A stretch of 64,000 nucleotides of DNA from Conchocele bisecta (GCA_029237695.1 CM055269.1:29236956-29300955); one strand, 5' to 3'; shown: positions 47,199 to 58,514, numbered from the stretch's first letter. A program made the numbers and translations. The notes: generated by a model from the sequence alone, not told the origin.

Positions 47199-50100
47199 TC
47201 ATTCTAAACCCTCTGTTTGTTCCTCTATCCGTTCCAGCCTAAGACTATTTTGCCTGGCAGGTAACCCCTTTGCTGAATGTTTTAATTCATTATTTTTAAA
47301 TGTTTCAACCAAATAGCATTTACTGGATATAGCTATTGCACGATCTCCTTGAAACTCTGTTTTGAATAGCCCTGGTTCTCTATTACTCCATTTATCCCAC
47401 GCTAGCCATTCTTTTTTATGTTTTTTGAAATCGTCTAGCATTTCTGGTTTTATCATTCCATCTAGCTCTCCACCCTTCATACGAACCCCCATATACAAAC
47501 TATCAGTATCCATCTGTACTAGTTCAAAATCTGCTCTATCTACGTATTTGTCCATAAAATCATAATAAAATTCTAACATTCTTAGTTTTGCATATTGGTA
47601 TACAGCAATCCCACAATGAAATGGACGAGTCATATTGGCATTTACTTTTCTTGAGGATATTTCGTAAGAATCTCCTGTTTCCTCTAAATCATCGAAATAC
47701 GCTGATCTTAAAGCTTTGTCCACACATTTTTCATCTTTTGTATACGTTGTGTTGAGGTGTTTTTCGGGGGATTCTATCATTTTCCCGCAACATGAGTTAC
47801 CTAATAGTTTCATTATATCTGCAATTGGGGACTTGGAGCTATCAACATCTCCGGATCTCCTGGCTGAAGTAACTTCTTTAACAAACCATTCAAAGGGCTT
47901 ACCTGCTGTATAATTTATTACTCCGTAAATCCCTGTAATTTCTAAACCTTGCTTCAAATACCATTTTAATAATGGGGCACATAGTAATACTTTTTGAGCA
48001 GACATTGCCCCTACTAGTTTTCTACCATCTCCTCTTGCACGGTTTGTTTCTTGTAAATACTGTAACAACTTCTCTGGAACTTCCTCCTCCTCTACAATCC
48101 TATTTATAAATATTGGGGTCATTTCCGAAAACTTCTCTTTTAAACTGCTGGGAACCTCTATATCTACTTCAGCAAAGCCAAACCACTTACCATTTAAAAC
48201 CGCCTTGGAAAACTTATTTATTTTAATAGGGTCGTGAGGGCTGCTTTCCTCGTGTAGTTTCCCTTCGCCACATGGCATATGTTTGCCTAATGTTGATAAA
48301 TATAGGGCGTTTGCATCAAAACCAAGTACGGCTTCGCAAAGCTTTCCATTTCCACCTGGGGCTGACCTAATTCTCGTAACACCTGCTTCTACATATCTTG
48401 TAAACACAATTGACGGACCTCCAACTAATGCTCCTTTTAACAATTTCATTTATATTTCCTCACCAGGGGCATACAGTGGTGGACATATCGCGTCTGCTAT
48501 CTTACTCTCTTTGGTTTGATAAGGTTTTATATGGTTTTTTATCGTTCCTCTGAGAATATATTGTAAAGCAACTCCTGGTAGGGTAACTGCATCTTTAAAC
48601 ATATCTATACCTTTTCTTTGGTAAAATTTTGTCATTTTTCCGATAGCTTCTAAAAAGGGGCCAACATCCAAGTTGTTATAGTATTTTAACCAGTCTTTGA
48701 AAGACTTCATATTTAATCTGTTATAAATGTTGTTGCACTCTTCCAACTGTTTTTTGGTTATCGCTTTATTTGGAGTTAATTTATTTGTCCAATTTTTAAG
48801 CGGTGGTAAACCCTCATACGCTAGTTTATCGGGAGAATCAAACCATTCATAGGGGAAGAATGATTTTTCACCTTCGCATCCATAAGCCTTAACCCATCTA
48901 TTGTAATCGATACCAGGGGCAAGATACAATTTTACATCTAAAAACCTAAATTCTGGTGTAAATAGAAAAATGGTTGTATTGACTTTCTTTCCTACTAGTA
49001 CCTTAGAGGTTTTATCCGTTAAAATATCAACTAAATGCTTCTTTATTAAATTAAGATCGTAATTACTGGAATTGAACCAAATTACTGGGACTTGGGAAAT
49101 CCATCGGGTGATTTCTCGCTGCTGAGAAGTGTAAAGATACTCCATGTCTGCAGGGTACCCATATGTATTGCTACTCCCCACGGCCTCTCGGATATTATCT
49201 CCCCTCCTCTTTACATCTTCCATAAATAGGGTTACTAATTGTTTTGGAGAAGTATCGCATATGTGAGTTATATTGTTGGATAGAGTATCCCCTATACTAA
49301 CACTTATTGGGACATGTTCGTTTACAAACTCTAGATCTTTATTTTGGTTACGCTTTTCTTTACTTCCGTCTAAATATGCTTCAAAATCGTATACAATATG
49401 ATATGGGTAAATCACTGTAGGAGGCTTTTCGAGTTCCTTTACATCCTCAGGTTTACAAATTGCATCATACTCGCATTCAAAAATAGTTACTAATTTGCAC
49501 TTATCCTCAATTGCTTCGTCTCTCTCGTTGGATCTTCTAAGCTTATTTTTATAATCTTTGCAATGTTTGGGACACCCGTGCCAATAACATCCGTGAAATT
49601 GATAAACCGTATCAGTCATAGGGCAATACTCATCCACTGGGGCTCCCGCAATTATTCTTTCTCCACCGTGGCCACATACTGCAGTGTGAATGTGGGGTCC
49701 TGGCAAAGATTTTATCCAACTAATTGATTTCTTGCTACAATTGGGTTTTGGGTAGAAAGCTCTTTCGAACGCTGATACTGGTCTATTTATTTTTTCCCCT
49801 TTACACGATACTTTGGTTAATCCCTTCATACAAGTCAATGCGTGCCGGGTTAAATTACTGACCTTTGTGAAACGTTGTTTACAGTCAAAACAACAATAAT
49901 TGTTTTCAGAGGCTTTATTCATATCTGTAATAAGGAAGGCGTGATCGTTATAGATGCCTATTTTCATCTTTTTATTACCAATCTTGTCGTAATGAGCCGC
50001 TACTTTTCTTAAATACCATGTTCCCTCTTCTGTAGGTTCGTATGCATCAATACCTATTTTAAAACACTCTCCTATTTTCTTGATATCTCCAAATAATATG

Positions 50101-51171
50101 GGTCCTTCTGGTTTCGGTAATTTATGGGTTTTACAGAACTGTAAATATTGTTGCTGGAGTTCTTTGGTCAATGTCAAGCACCTATCGGCCCTAAGCTTCG
50201 AAGTGTGGAGGGCCAAGCATCTAAATAAACAAAGATCATCATTGAAACTATCCAGGGGCTTCATCCCTTTCTTATAACGCAACCACTCTGGCATTCGACC
50301 TCCTGCCACTTTTTCGGATTGCATTCCAGCATCACCTTTGGGGATTTCATACCCCTTTAAAGCTGTTCCATATACTATTTTAACGCTGACACCCATCCAT
50401 CTTACAAACCTCCATTTTGTGCTTGGCCTATCTATTTTATCTATGTTTAATCTATGCTCTTCTTGTTTATTAATCCACTCTTCAACCTCATCGTAACCCC
50501 TAAACCACGGACTTCCGGATACATTTTTATAAAATACCAACGTTGTCGGCTTTCCTCTTGCGTCTCTCTCCTCTTGGTGAATTAATTTGTAAGAAGAGAA
50601 TCTTAGGTAAAAACTGTCGGTTAACAAAGGCTCTAACTCGCCCATTATCCTTTTGCTGTTATTTATTTGAAGTTTTCTTTTCAGGGTTATTGTAGTTATC
50701 CTACGCCCTTTTACTATTTCTTTTTCTTTTTGTTTATAATCTTCTAATATTTCGCTACCTTCCTCTATTAACTGTTGTAATAAACGCGCTTTCTGCACTC
50801 GTTTTTGAGGTTTGCCGATGTTCCTGCTTCTAAGACTGAGGGAAGCCTCATCAGCTATATTCTGTGCTATCTTTTCTATATTCTTTTTTTCCACCCCCTT
50901 AAATACCCCCCGAGACATTGCACGAGCCATTCTTTTCATAAATTCATCATTTTTTTCCTTATTTATTAGTGTAGTTAACCCCCTTTCCCTTAACCTGTTT
51001 GAAAAATGTGTACCCATTCTTATTAATTCTGACCTTAATTCCCGAATCCTAGGGGAAGAACTTTTAGATGGATTTACACCCCTTTTATCGCTAATCCTTG
51101 TGCGAGTTAACTTAGGGCGAGGCGCTCTCGTAACTTTTTTTTTTACGTATATCTGTCATTTTTCTAATCAT
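47199..51171 (-). pseudogene. Family B DNA polymerase of the Polinton-like element, interrupted by one in-frame stop
   Basis: Frames 51017-48450 (855 codons) and 48449-47199 (416 codons) are in the same phase, separated by a single TAA at 48452-48450. Upstream, the frame stays open to a 10-A run at 51135-51144, beyond which ATGs at 51171 and 51159 lie in another frame, so the start is probably frameshifted. Domains: N-terminal L-C-L-F-R-C-L-A-L-H; a Cys/His finger (C-F-D-C, R-H-A-L-T-C); F-H-G-C-Y-W-H-G-C-P; exonuclease D-F-E, F-N-S-S-N-Y-D and Y-N-N-L-D-V; then polymerase motif A D-A-N-A-L-Y-L, motif B K-L-L-G-N-S-C-C-G, motif C D-T-D-S-L-Y. All catalytic carboxylates are present. It is of protein-primed type, so it would replicate the element from its inverted ends. 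The stop sits just before the G-G-P-S-I-V-F segment. Confidence 0.88.
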
Positions 51172-51345
51172 GGAAATTTATTGTTTTATATAAATACCTG
51201 TATGGCTTATGTTCAATAGGGTGTTTTTCATTTTTGAAAATTAATTAATTATAACACCTCATACTACAGTATAGAAGACACATATTTTGTCGGGGCTAGG
51301 GGGCTTTCTGCTAGTTTTCTCGTGTTCAATAGGGTGTATTAAAAC

Positions 51346-51724
51346 ATTCCCACAGTATAAAATAGGGCACAGTTCGTACGCTACCCAAAGCCATCTCGCT
51401 CCGTTTTCGATATGGACTAGAAAAATTCTACAGAGAGGCCATTCCTATATGGGAGACCTCCCGCGTATATCGACTTACTATTTCGTTGGGTAGCCGAAAC
51501 CCTTGCAAATCGACTTACTATTTCGTTGGGTAGCCGAAACCGCTGCAAATCGGGGACACATTTTAACAAACTTTGGTGGTATAATTTTGTTTTACTGTGG
51601 GTTGTATTTATTTCGCTTTAAATTAACAGGAAATTTTACTATTTTTGGTACCTATGGGGCTACCCACTGCTTTCAATTCGTCTCCCACACTTCGCGGTAA
51701 CGAACTGACTCCCTATATACTACT
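51346..51724 (-). repeat. Right terminal inverted repeat of the Polinton-like element
   Basis: Inverse of 44741-45119, including the 40 bp duplication. Followed by CGTCT (51725-51729). The 170 bp between the polymerase start and this repeat is AT-rich with no gene seen. Confidence 0.92.
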
Positions 51725-52010
51725 CGTCTTGTTAAGCTGCATGTTGTAGTCTCGGTACTTTGACCCAAACATCTGTCGTTTTTGCAAAGAATCGATTTCC
51801 GTGTCTACTGACACGGAAATTGATTCTTCGCAAAAACGACATAAGTATGTGCCGAACTCCCGGGACCACCAAATGCAGCTCATGAAGACGCACTTGCTGC
51901 GCCATATTTCACCAAAATCAGTTTGCCTATTAAGGAATTTATCAAATAATACTTACTTTGGAGTGGGCGCGCTTTTAACACTTTCAGCCATTGTTGTTGT
52001 TCATGAAATA
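51725..52010. mobile_element. Right part of an M3 TIR element at the Polinton edge
   Basis: 'cgtcttgttaagctgcat' is the wording found inside the complete M3 copy at 62367-62386, and the rest follows it, with hairpin 'cgatttccgtgtctactg' near 51790. The left half of this M3 copy is not present on the other side of the Polinton, beyond the shared ACGCGTCT. Confidence 0.65.
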
Positions 52011-52128
52011 TATGACGTGAAAGATGACGAAATTTGCATAGCAAATGCGGAATAGTATTGAATTTGGTATGAAATGCTGTGACATTTTCGTAAAATTCCT
52101 AGATCTATACTCTGCTAGGACAACACCG

Positions 52129-52658
52129 TACTGTCTGTTTCACGAAAGCTGCCCAAATTTTACGGCTACATAGACAATTCAAAAACAATTTTTTTTTTAT
52201 TGTATTAAATTAAAGGAAAATTTAAGAATGAGCCTTCTTTTTATTTTGTGAAATTTGGTTAAATATTGATTTTATTACGAAAAATTTATTTCTCTATGGG
52301 AATTTAACATGGGGAAAAAAGAGGTAAGGAAGTGTGGGAGGAGTCAAAAAACGAAGAAAATTGGAAATTGACTCCGAAACCTGACTAGATAGCTTGGATA
52401 TGATCTAACTAAGAAAACAAAAGTTAAATTTTAAAAATCGGTCCAGTATTTCTGAAATTCAAAGCAATGTCCCCATGTTAAATCCCCATAGACATCTTCA
52501 CTCCGTGCAATAAAATCAATATTTGACCAAATTTCACGAAATAAAAAGAAGGCTCATTCTTAATTTTTCCTTTAATTTAATATTATCAAAAGAAATCTTG
52601 TTTTTGAATTGTTTATATAGCCGTAAAATTTGGGCAGCTTTCGTGAAACAGACAGTAG
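52129..52658. mobile_element. Long palindromic element F11, copy 1
   Basis: Ends 'tactgtctgtttcacgaaag' and inverse. The arms continue with 'gcccaaattttacggct', poly-T/A tracts, 'gagccttctttttatt' and 'tctatgggaatttaacatg', mirrored on the right. The centre has a G/A-rich 'gaggtaaggaagtgtggg'. Family: 35838-36680, 41725-42079, 52924-53479, 60280-62157. Confidence 0.8.
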
Positions 52659-52923
52659 TCAAGTTTTGGTAACGTCAACTTCTAAGTATGTACATGTTAC
52701 ATGATTTCATAATAGTTTCTCATGTAAGTTACCATAAGTCGACTTATGGTAGTGGGCTTTTTTGTGATGAAAATAGTACGAATTTATATTGATACAAAAA
52801 CGTGAATGTTTGGAAATTATTGAATTATTTCGTTCATTTTATTCCAAACTAGTGAATTGCCGGTGATTTGAATAACAATGCTGGTGAACTTGCACTACAT
52901 GTATTGGCGAACAGAGCAGGAGT

Positions 52924-53479
52924 TACTCTGTTTCACGAAATCTACCCCAAATTTTCCGGCTGCATAAACAATGCAAAATTATTTTTTTTTCAATAACATT
53001 AAATTATAGCAAAATTTAAGAATGAGACTCCTTTTTATTTCGTGAAATTTTGTCAAATATTGATTTTATTACAAAAGATTAGTTCTCTATGGAAATTTAA
53101 CATGGAGAAAAAAGAGGTGGAGAACCTGGAGGAGGTGTCTAAAAACGAAAACAATTGGAAATTGATTCTGAAACCTAGCTTGGAAATGATCTAATTAAGA
53201 AAACAAAAGTTACAGTTTGAAAATGGGTCCAGTATTTCTTAAATTAGAAAAAAAATCCCCATGTTAAATCGCCATAGAAGATAGAAGACGTCTCTGGGGA
53301 TTTAACATGTGGACATTGTTTTTTCGCAATAAAATCAATATTGGACCAAAATTTCACGAAATAAAAAGTAAGCTCATTCTTAAACTTTGCTATAATTTAA
53401 TCATTATCGAAACATATATTGTTTTCGCGTTATTTATATAGCCGTACAATTTGGACAGGTTTCGTGAAACAGCCAGTAG
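52924..53479. mobile_element. Long palindromic element F11, copy 2
   Basis: Same arms as 52129-52658, with the right end 'ggtttcgtgaaacagccag' and the left end shortened to 'tactctgtttcacgaaatc'. 52660-52920 is AT-rich and unassigned. Confidence 0.75.
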
Positions 53480-53634
53480 TCTGACCACAATAACATCAGC
53501 CCTACGGCTCCCGTCATTACACATACATTGCAGTTATTGGCGTTTTGACGCACCGTTGCCTAGCACCGTCACATCAGTTCACTCCTTTGTTGTATAATTG
53601 CGCGCATTAAATGTGATGTCTTATTGGCAATAAA

Positions 53635-54105
53635 CTGCATGTGAAATAATAACACGGGCACTGGCTTCGGAATTTCCTTCCTTGTCGTATCGCCGTAAAT
53701 CGCCGATATTGAATTCGAAAATTCGTCATTTAATGAAATGTGACGCATATGCAGAGCTCATTCGGAATTCCGCATGAGCTCTGAATGTTGTGTCAAATTT
53801 CGACGCCATTTACGAAAACTGTTGCGTTTTTTGTGCGAACAAATATCGAACAACTGCATGTGAAATAATAACGCGGACACTGGCTTTGGAATTTCCTTCC
53901 TTGTCGTATCGCCGTAATTCGCCGATATTGAATTCGAAAATTCCTCATTTATTAAATGACGTCGAAATTTGACGCAAAATTCAGAGCTCATGCGGAATTC
54001 CGCATGAGCTCTGAATGTTGTGTCAAATTCCGACGTCATTTACGAAAACTGTTGCGTTTTTTTGCAAACAATTATCGGCGAATAACGACGATGTCAATTC
54101 CAGAG
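53635..54105. mobile_element. Duplicated foldback around 'cagagctcatgcggaattcc'
   Basis: A perfect palindrome is centred on GGAATTCC at 53999, with arms extending through 'aaatgacgtcgaaatttga'. A related, less perfect hairpin is centred near 53770. The flank 'tggctttggaatttccttcc' with 'tgtcgtatcgccgtaa' appears at 53660 and 53880, so the unit is present twice in direct order. 'tcgccgatattgaattcg' is also related to the 20654 element. Confidence 0.7.
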
Positions 54106-54113
54106 CCAGGCCT

Positions 54114-54281
54114 GGGGGCCGCTTCACTAAACTTTGTACGACTAAAATGTTCGTAAGTGCAAATCGTCTGGGAATGTCAATACTTGTTTACAAGAAAATA
54201 CTGTAATGTGAAATGTACAGACTATCATCATTTTGCACCTACGAACATATTAGTCGTACGAAGTTTAGTGAAACGGGCCCC
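54114..54281. mobile_element. MITE M2, copy 8, short form
   Basis: 'gggggccgcttcactaaac' to inverse 'gtttagtgaaacgggcccc', with CAGGCCTG immediately outside both ends, consistent with an 8 bp target duplication that overlaps the G/C end. It lies 46 bp upstream of exon 4. Confidence 0.8.
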
Positions 54282-54327
54282 AGGCCTGTATCTTATATCA
54301 GCCGCATATGTATGTGTTGTTTTACAG

Positions 54328-54382
54328 GCGCCAAAGGCCGTGGAAAAGAAAGCCGGGAGGTCGGGGATGCCAGTTCAAGCAG
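54328..54382 (+). CDS. Small coding exon 4 of secreted precursor
   Basis: 55 nt between acceptor 'tgtgttgttttacag' (a good pyrimidine tract) and donor GCAG|GTAGAT (GT at 54383). Phase 0 in, phase 1 out, exactly what exon 3 supplies and exon 5 needs. Encodes A-P-K-A-V-E-K-K-A-G-R-S-G-M-P-V-Q-A. Its K-K pair could be a prohormone convertase site. Short exons occur by chance, but the splice-site quality and the double phase match make this one credible. RNA evidence is missing. Confidence 0.5.
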
Positions 54383-54708
54383 GTAGATACAAAACCCATA
54401 TATACCGGGTGATCCGTATAAATGTTACAGGTATATTTACACCGCCCGTTATACGGGGTGTTCCATAAGTATGTAGCATTATAAATCGAAAGTGTCATTG
54501 AAAAAGGGGCCCTTTTTCACTGACACTTTCGATTTATAATGCTTCCATTGACTCCTTCATATTGCTGGGAACAAGGAGGTGTATTATTAAATACATGTAA
54601 TCACAAATGTGTAATTATTTTAATTATTAGAAAAAATTCGTTTTATGATTACGTAACTTTTAATAATATGACGTCATTAGTAGTCAGATTGCCGGAGAGA
54701 CATACCAC

Positions 54709-55680
54709 GCCGTGTTCAATCCAATATATCCATCCTGTCTCAACGATTTTCTAAGTTTGGCTCATTCATACTACTTACTACGCTTACAAGTACGACTCTT
54801 TATGTGCATTATGTACAAGCTCAAGGGACTGAAACCTTTTCAAAATGATTACAGATGGGTGCATTCGTTGTGCGCACTTGGACATTCTATATTTTACGAC
54901 GACATTTATGGCTGCTGTGAGCCTGGCAATGGCGATAAACTGTCTATGGTGTGAAAGGCAACGACGACACGTCGGTCATTCGTTTTATTTTTATCCCTAC
55001 CCGGTCATGATTGGCGTGGTGCAGCGCAGCTATAACTCTGGCGTCTTGTTAAGGACATTTCGTTTCTTCGTTTCTACGCAGCGTAGAGACGAAAATTAAG
55101 AACCTTAATTTTCGTCTTTACGCTGCGTAGAAATGAAAGAGCGAAACTTAATGTTTAAGTGTTGCGTCTACGCGGCGTACTAGGAGCGAAACTTAATGTT
55201 TAAGTGTTGCGTCTACGCGGCGTACTAGGAGCGAAACTTAATGTTTAAGTGTTGCGTCTACGCGGCGTACTAGGAGCGAAATTTAATGTTTAAGTGTTGC
55301 GTCTACGCGGCGTACTAGGAGCGAAACTTAATGTTTAAGTGTTGCGTCTACGCGGCGTACTAGGAGCGAAATTTAATGGTGTTAATCTTCGTTTCTATAT
55401 AGGGTTCTTAATATTCGTTTTTGCACGGCGAGGGAATTCGAAAGAAGAGGCGAATTATCCCACCGTACCTGGTGCTTCTGCCACCGTCGTAGAATTATTT
55501 AAACCCCACTGATGGGTTTTGGAAACTGCATGCACCTTCTAAATTTGAATAATATCCAGTATTAAAGGTTCCCGTCCTTTATTATTTGATGAAATTACTT
55601 ATTTTTCAATGTTTAGCCTCTTATTGAAACATACTTGTCAATTTAGTTGCATTGTCCTACAATTGAAGATAGAATAATTC
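54709..55680. repeat. Duplicated segment, copy A, with 45 bp array inserted
   Basis: 54709-55100 and 55520-55680 match 57901-58453 at high identity. Copy A has a small 'cttacaagta' insertion near 54782, one extra base near 54943 that breaks the open frame of copy B, and an extra ~420 bp carrying the tandem array. 54385-54700 has a hairpin 'cattataaatcgaaagtgtc' near 54477-54542 and nothing else recognised. Confidence 0.85.
55135..55385. repeat. 45 bp tandem array, about 5.5 copies
   Basis: Unit 'ggagcgaaacttaatgttta' plus 'agtgttgcgtctacgcggc' plus 'gtacta'. Copies are nearly identical (one variant base 'aaattt'), so recent. It follows an inverted 'ctacgcagcgtagagacg' segment and is absent from copy B of the duplication at the matching place. 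Confidence 0.92.
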
Positions 55681-56095
55681 CAGCACAAAAATATTTACAC
55701 AATTCTCTAACATTTGATTGGTCCGTTGCAAGTCTCCGTCCAAAATTTATATCCCAGTAAACTCCATGCCGAACTACTTTCCGTAACCGTCAGGCGCAGT
55801 TAAAATAATTCTTAAGAAAACGGAAAATAAACACATTTTCTTGATGAATTTATTTCAAATGCTGGAATTATAAGGAATGAATGGCCTTTTTGTGGAATTT
55901 ATCGGGGATATAAACTTTGAAAAGTCGCGGGAATACTGGACGAGGCCTTAAACAATTACAATTTTCCAAAAAAAAAAAAAATTAAAATGTTTTTGAAAAA
56001 TTGTAATTTTGTATCCCTTCGTCCAGTATTCCCGCGACTTTTCCAAGTTTATACACCGATAAATTCCACAAAAAGGCCATTCATTCCTATAATAT
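55670..56095. mobile_element. F1 TIR element plus hairpin, copy 3
   Basis: 200 bp TIR part from 55673 ('aataattccagcac' to 'tgctggaattata'), then the hairpin 55875-56095. The centre of this hairpin is itself a different palindrome ('acaattttcc' with poly-A and inverse). 56095-56250 is unassigned. Confidence 0.8.
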
Positions 56096-56249
56096 TGTCC
56101 AAGTTGTAAATGTGGCCAGTTCAGACTACTGTTGAGAGGATGTATGCCGATTAACTCTGTCACCCCCAAGTAACTGGAATGGATTTTGATATGTTAATTT
56201 TACAACCAATCCAACCGTCACAAAATGATTTTCAGACTAGTCCAATTAT

Positions 56250-56400
56250 GAAAAGGGGTGTCTTTGTTCTAAAAATAAAAGTACGAAAATTACTTGCAAA
56301 AAGTGCAGATCCTGATGAGACGGCTCGTCACGAGCCGGCTCATCTGGATCTACACTGTTTGCCAATACCACTGCAGGCCTGTGGTGTTGAAAGGTTAATG
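56250..56400. repeat. F3 palindromic MITE copy
   Basis: 'gcaaaaagtgcagatcctg', centre 'gacggctcgtcacgagccg', then 'ctcatctggatctacact', and 'ggcctgtggtgttgaaagg'. Almost the same as 14640-14780. Confidence 0.75.
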
Positions 56401-56429
56401 CTGTAAAGTTTACAATCTCAGTGCAATCC

Positions 56430-56900
56430 TACGCAGCCCCGCAGGGGACGTATAATTATTTTTATTAATTCGTTCCCACGAAATAACAATTCGTTCCCAC
56501 GAAATAATAGTTCGTTCCCTCAATTTAACAATTCGTTCCCACGATATAACAATTCGTTCCCTCAACCTCAATTTAACACTTCGTTCCCTCGAATTAAGAA
56601 TTCGTTCCCACGATATAACAATTCGCACCTTCGAATTAACAATTTGTTCTCACGAAATGACAATTCGTTCCCTCGAATTAACTATTCGTTCCCACGATAT
56701 AACAATTCGTTCCCACGAATTAACAATTCGAATTGTTATTTAGTGGGAACGAATTGTTAAATTGAGGGAACGAATTGTTAATTAGTGGGAACGAATTGTT
56801 AATTCGTGGGAACAAATTGTTAAATTGAGGGAACGAATTGTTATTTCGTGGGAACGAATTTATAAAAAAAAGAATTCTACGTCCCCTGCGGGGCTCCGTA
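56430..56900. mobile_element. Foldback F8 with 21 bp units, copy 3
   Basis: Ends 'tacgcagccccgcaggggac' and inverse 'gtcccctgcggggctccgta'. Left arm about 12 units with variable tails, right arm about six. No clear 6 bp duplication remains. 56900-57125 is AT-rich and unassigned. Confidence 0.88.
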
Positions 56901-57126
56901 GTATTCACATACAATACGCGTGCAGATATCTGAGACTTAAAAGCTATTTTGGTGCGAGGACGTGACTGGTTTCATATCTCTGGGGAAACGGAATGTGGTT
57001 TACGCCAATCTGATAAATACGTCTTTATTCCCATTGTCTTTCTTAACTCTTTGCATGCTAGCGGCGAAAATATCCGCCAAACAAATTAGGACTATATGTT
57101 TTATTTATCTCTGTAAATATGTCTTG

Positions 57127-57177
57127 CAATTTCATTAGAATTGAGTCCTCAGGACTCAATTCTAATGAAATTCCAAG
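57127..57177. repeat. Short perfect hairpin (family F7), copy 2
   Basis: 'tttcattagaattgagtcc' followed by its inverse. See 19140-19192. Confidence 0.75.
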
Positions 57178-57384
57178 ACATATTCATGATATTTACAAGG
57201 AGAAATAAAAGTAAATATGATGATTTTTTGTCCGCTCGTTTTGAACTATTTATAGCCCACAAGTTTCCCAGCATGCAAAGAGTTAAACAAACGTTGTCAT
57301 TAACTTTTCATCCGCCCATGTAATAGTGTACAATGAGCACACATTGACAAGTGTGTCTTTTCAAGATAATGCCTATGTATAAGT

Positions 57385-57795
57385 GAATGTGATTTAGCAC
57401 ACAATATAATGACAGACCACGTCCATAAACGTGCAAAGCAAGCACACAATATAATGACAGATGACGCCCATAGCACACAATATAATGACAGACGACGCCC
57501 ATAAACGTGCAAAGCAATCCAGTGGATTTACATGCAAATCCACTGGATTACTTTGCACGTTTATGGGCGTCGTCTGTCCAGGTCCGTAGCCAGACCTGTT
57601 TGAAGGGGGGGGGGGTCGTTTCAAAGGCCCAATGGGCCTGAGGTATATAGGGGGGTCTAAAAATGTGGACCTCGATGCTAAAAAAGTGTACTTCGAGGAT
57701 GGGCGGGGGGGGGGGGGGGGGGTCGACGACCGCTCCGACCCCACTGGCTACGGGCCTGCTGTCATTATATTGTGTGCTAAATCACATTCTGTGTA
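57385..57795. mobile_element. Foldback with 'tagcacacaatataatgaca' ends and a nested G-tract MITE
   Basis: 'gtgatttagcacacaatat' at 57390 is mirrored at 57762-57790. The left arm has the 'cacaatataatgacagac' unit three times. A hairpin 'aatccagtggatttacatg' and inverse lies at 57515-57557. Nested at about 57582-57762 is a MITE with ends 'ggtccgtagccag' / 'ctggctacgggcc' and G runs of 12 and about 20. Confidence 0.75.
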
Positions 57796-57876
57796 CTTTA
57801 CCATGTTTACTGACACGATCTAATTTTGTAGCAGATATAATGATATACATGTATAATCATATATTGGACTCAAGGC

Positions 57877-58332
57877 ATGAGAAATAGCTGCTTTGTCAAT
57901 GACGCCGTGTTCAATCCAATATATCCATTGGGCATTCCATCCTGTCTCAACGATTTTCTAAGTTTGGCTCATTCATACTACTTACTACGACTCTTTATGT
58001 GCATTATGTACAAGCTCAAGGGACTGAAACCTTTTCAAAATGATTACAGATGGTTGCATTCGTTGTGCGCACTTGGACATTCTATATTTTACGACGACAT
58101 TTATGGCTGCTGTGAGCCTGGCAATGGCGATAAACGTCTATGGTGTGAAAGGCAACGACGACACGTCGGCCATTCGATTTATTTTTATCCCTACCCGGTC
58201 ATGATTGGCGTGGTGCAGCGCAGCTATAACTCTGGCGTCTTGTTAAGGACATTTCGTTTCTTCGTTTCTTCGTTTCTACGCAGCGTAGAGACGAAAATTA
58301 AGAAACTGCATGCACATTCTAAATTTGAATAG
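57877..58332 (+). CDS. Hypothetical ORF in duplicated segment, copy B
   Basis: 151 codons, with protein-like stretches such as Y-D-D-I-Y-G-C-C-E-P-G-N-G-D-K and Y-F-Y-P-Y-P-V-M-I-G. The parallel segment in copy A (54709-55080) is frameshifted by a 10 bp insertion and a single base. Base changes between the copies are not concentrated in third positions, which argues against selection on the protein. I do not recognise it; it is probably repeat-derived. Listed because it is the longest plus-strand frame in this part. Confidence 0.2.
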   Translation: MRNSCFVNDAVFNPIYPLGIPSCLNDFLSLAHSYYLLRLFMCIMYKLKGLKPFQNDYRWLHSLCALGHSIFYDDIYGCCEPGNGDKRLWCERQRRHVGHSIYFYPYPVMIGVVQRSYNSGVLLRTFRFFVSSFLRSVETKIKKLHAHSKFE

Positions 58333-58453
58333 TATCCAGTATTAAAGGTTCCCGTCCTTTATTATTTGATGAAATTACTTAGTTTTCAATGTTTAGCCTC
58401 TTAGTGAAACATACTTGTCAATTTAATTGCATTGTCCTACAATTGAAGATAGA
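57901..58453. repeat. Duplicated segment, copy B (without array)
   Basis: See 54709-55680. The join where copy A has its array reads 'gacgaaaattaagaaactgc' here, which defines the insertion point of the extra sequence. Confidence 0.85.
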
Positions 58454-58514
58454 TTAAATAAGACCACAGTTACCTACACAGTGTGTTACACAGTGTACGT
58501 TTTGGAAATGAAGA

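Larger units (their letters stand above)
44741..51724. mobile_element. Compact Polinton/Maverick-like element (6,984 bp)
   Basis: Inverted repeats of 379 bp begin AGTAGTATATAGGGAG and end in the inverse; the 5'-AG start fits Polintons. Flanks carry a 5 bp duplication CGTCT (44736-44740, 51725-51729); Polintons usually make 6 bp. Content: family B DNA polymerase (minus strand), a 173-codon coiled-coil ORF (minus), a short ORF (minus), an 83-codon ORF (plus) and a 21 bp minisatellite. I find no integrase, packaging ATPase, protease or capsid genes, which normal 15-20 kb Polintons have. So this is either a deletion derivative moved in trans or a distinct PolB-only lineage. The TIR copies differ at only about two sites, suggesting recent insertion. 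It lies in candidate intron 3. Confidence 0.85.
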
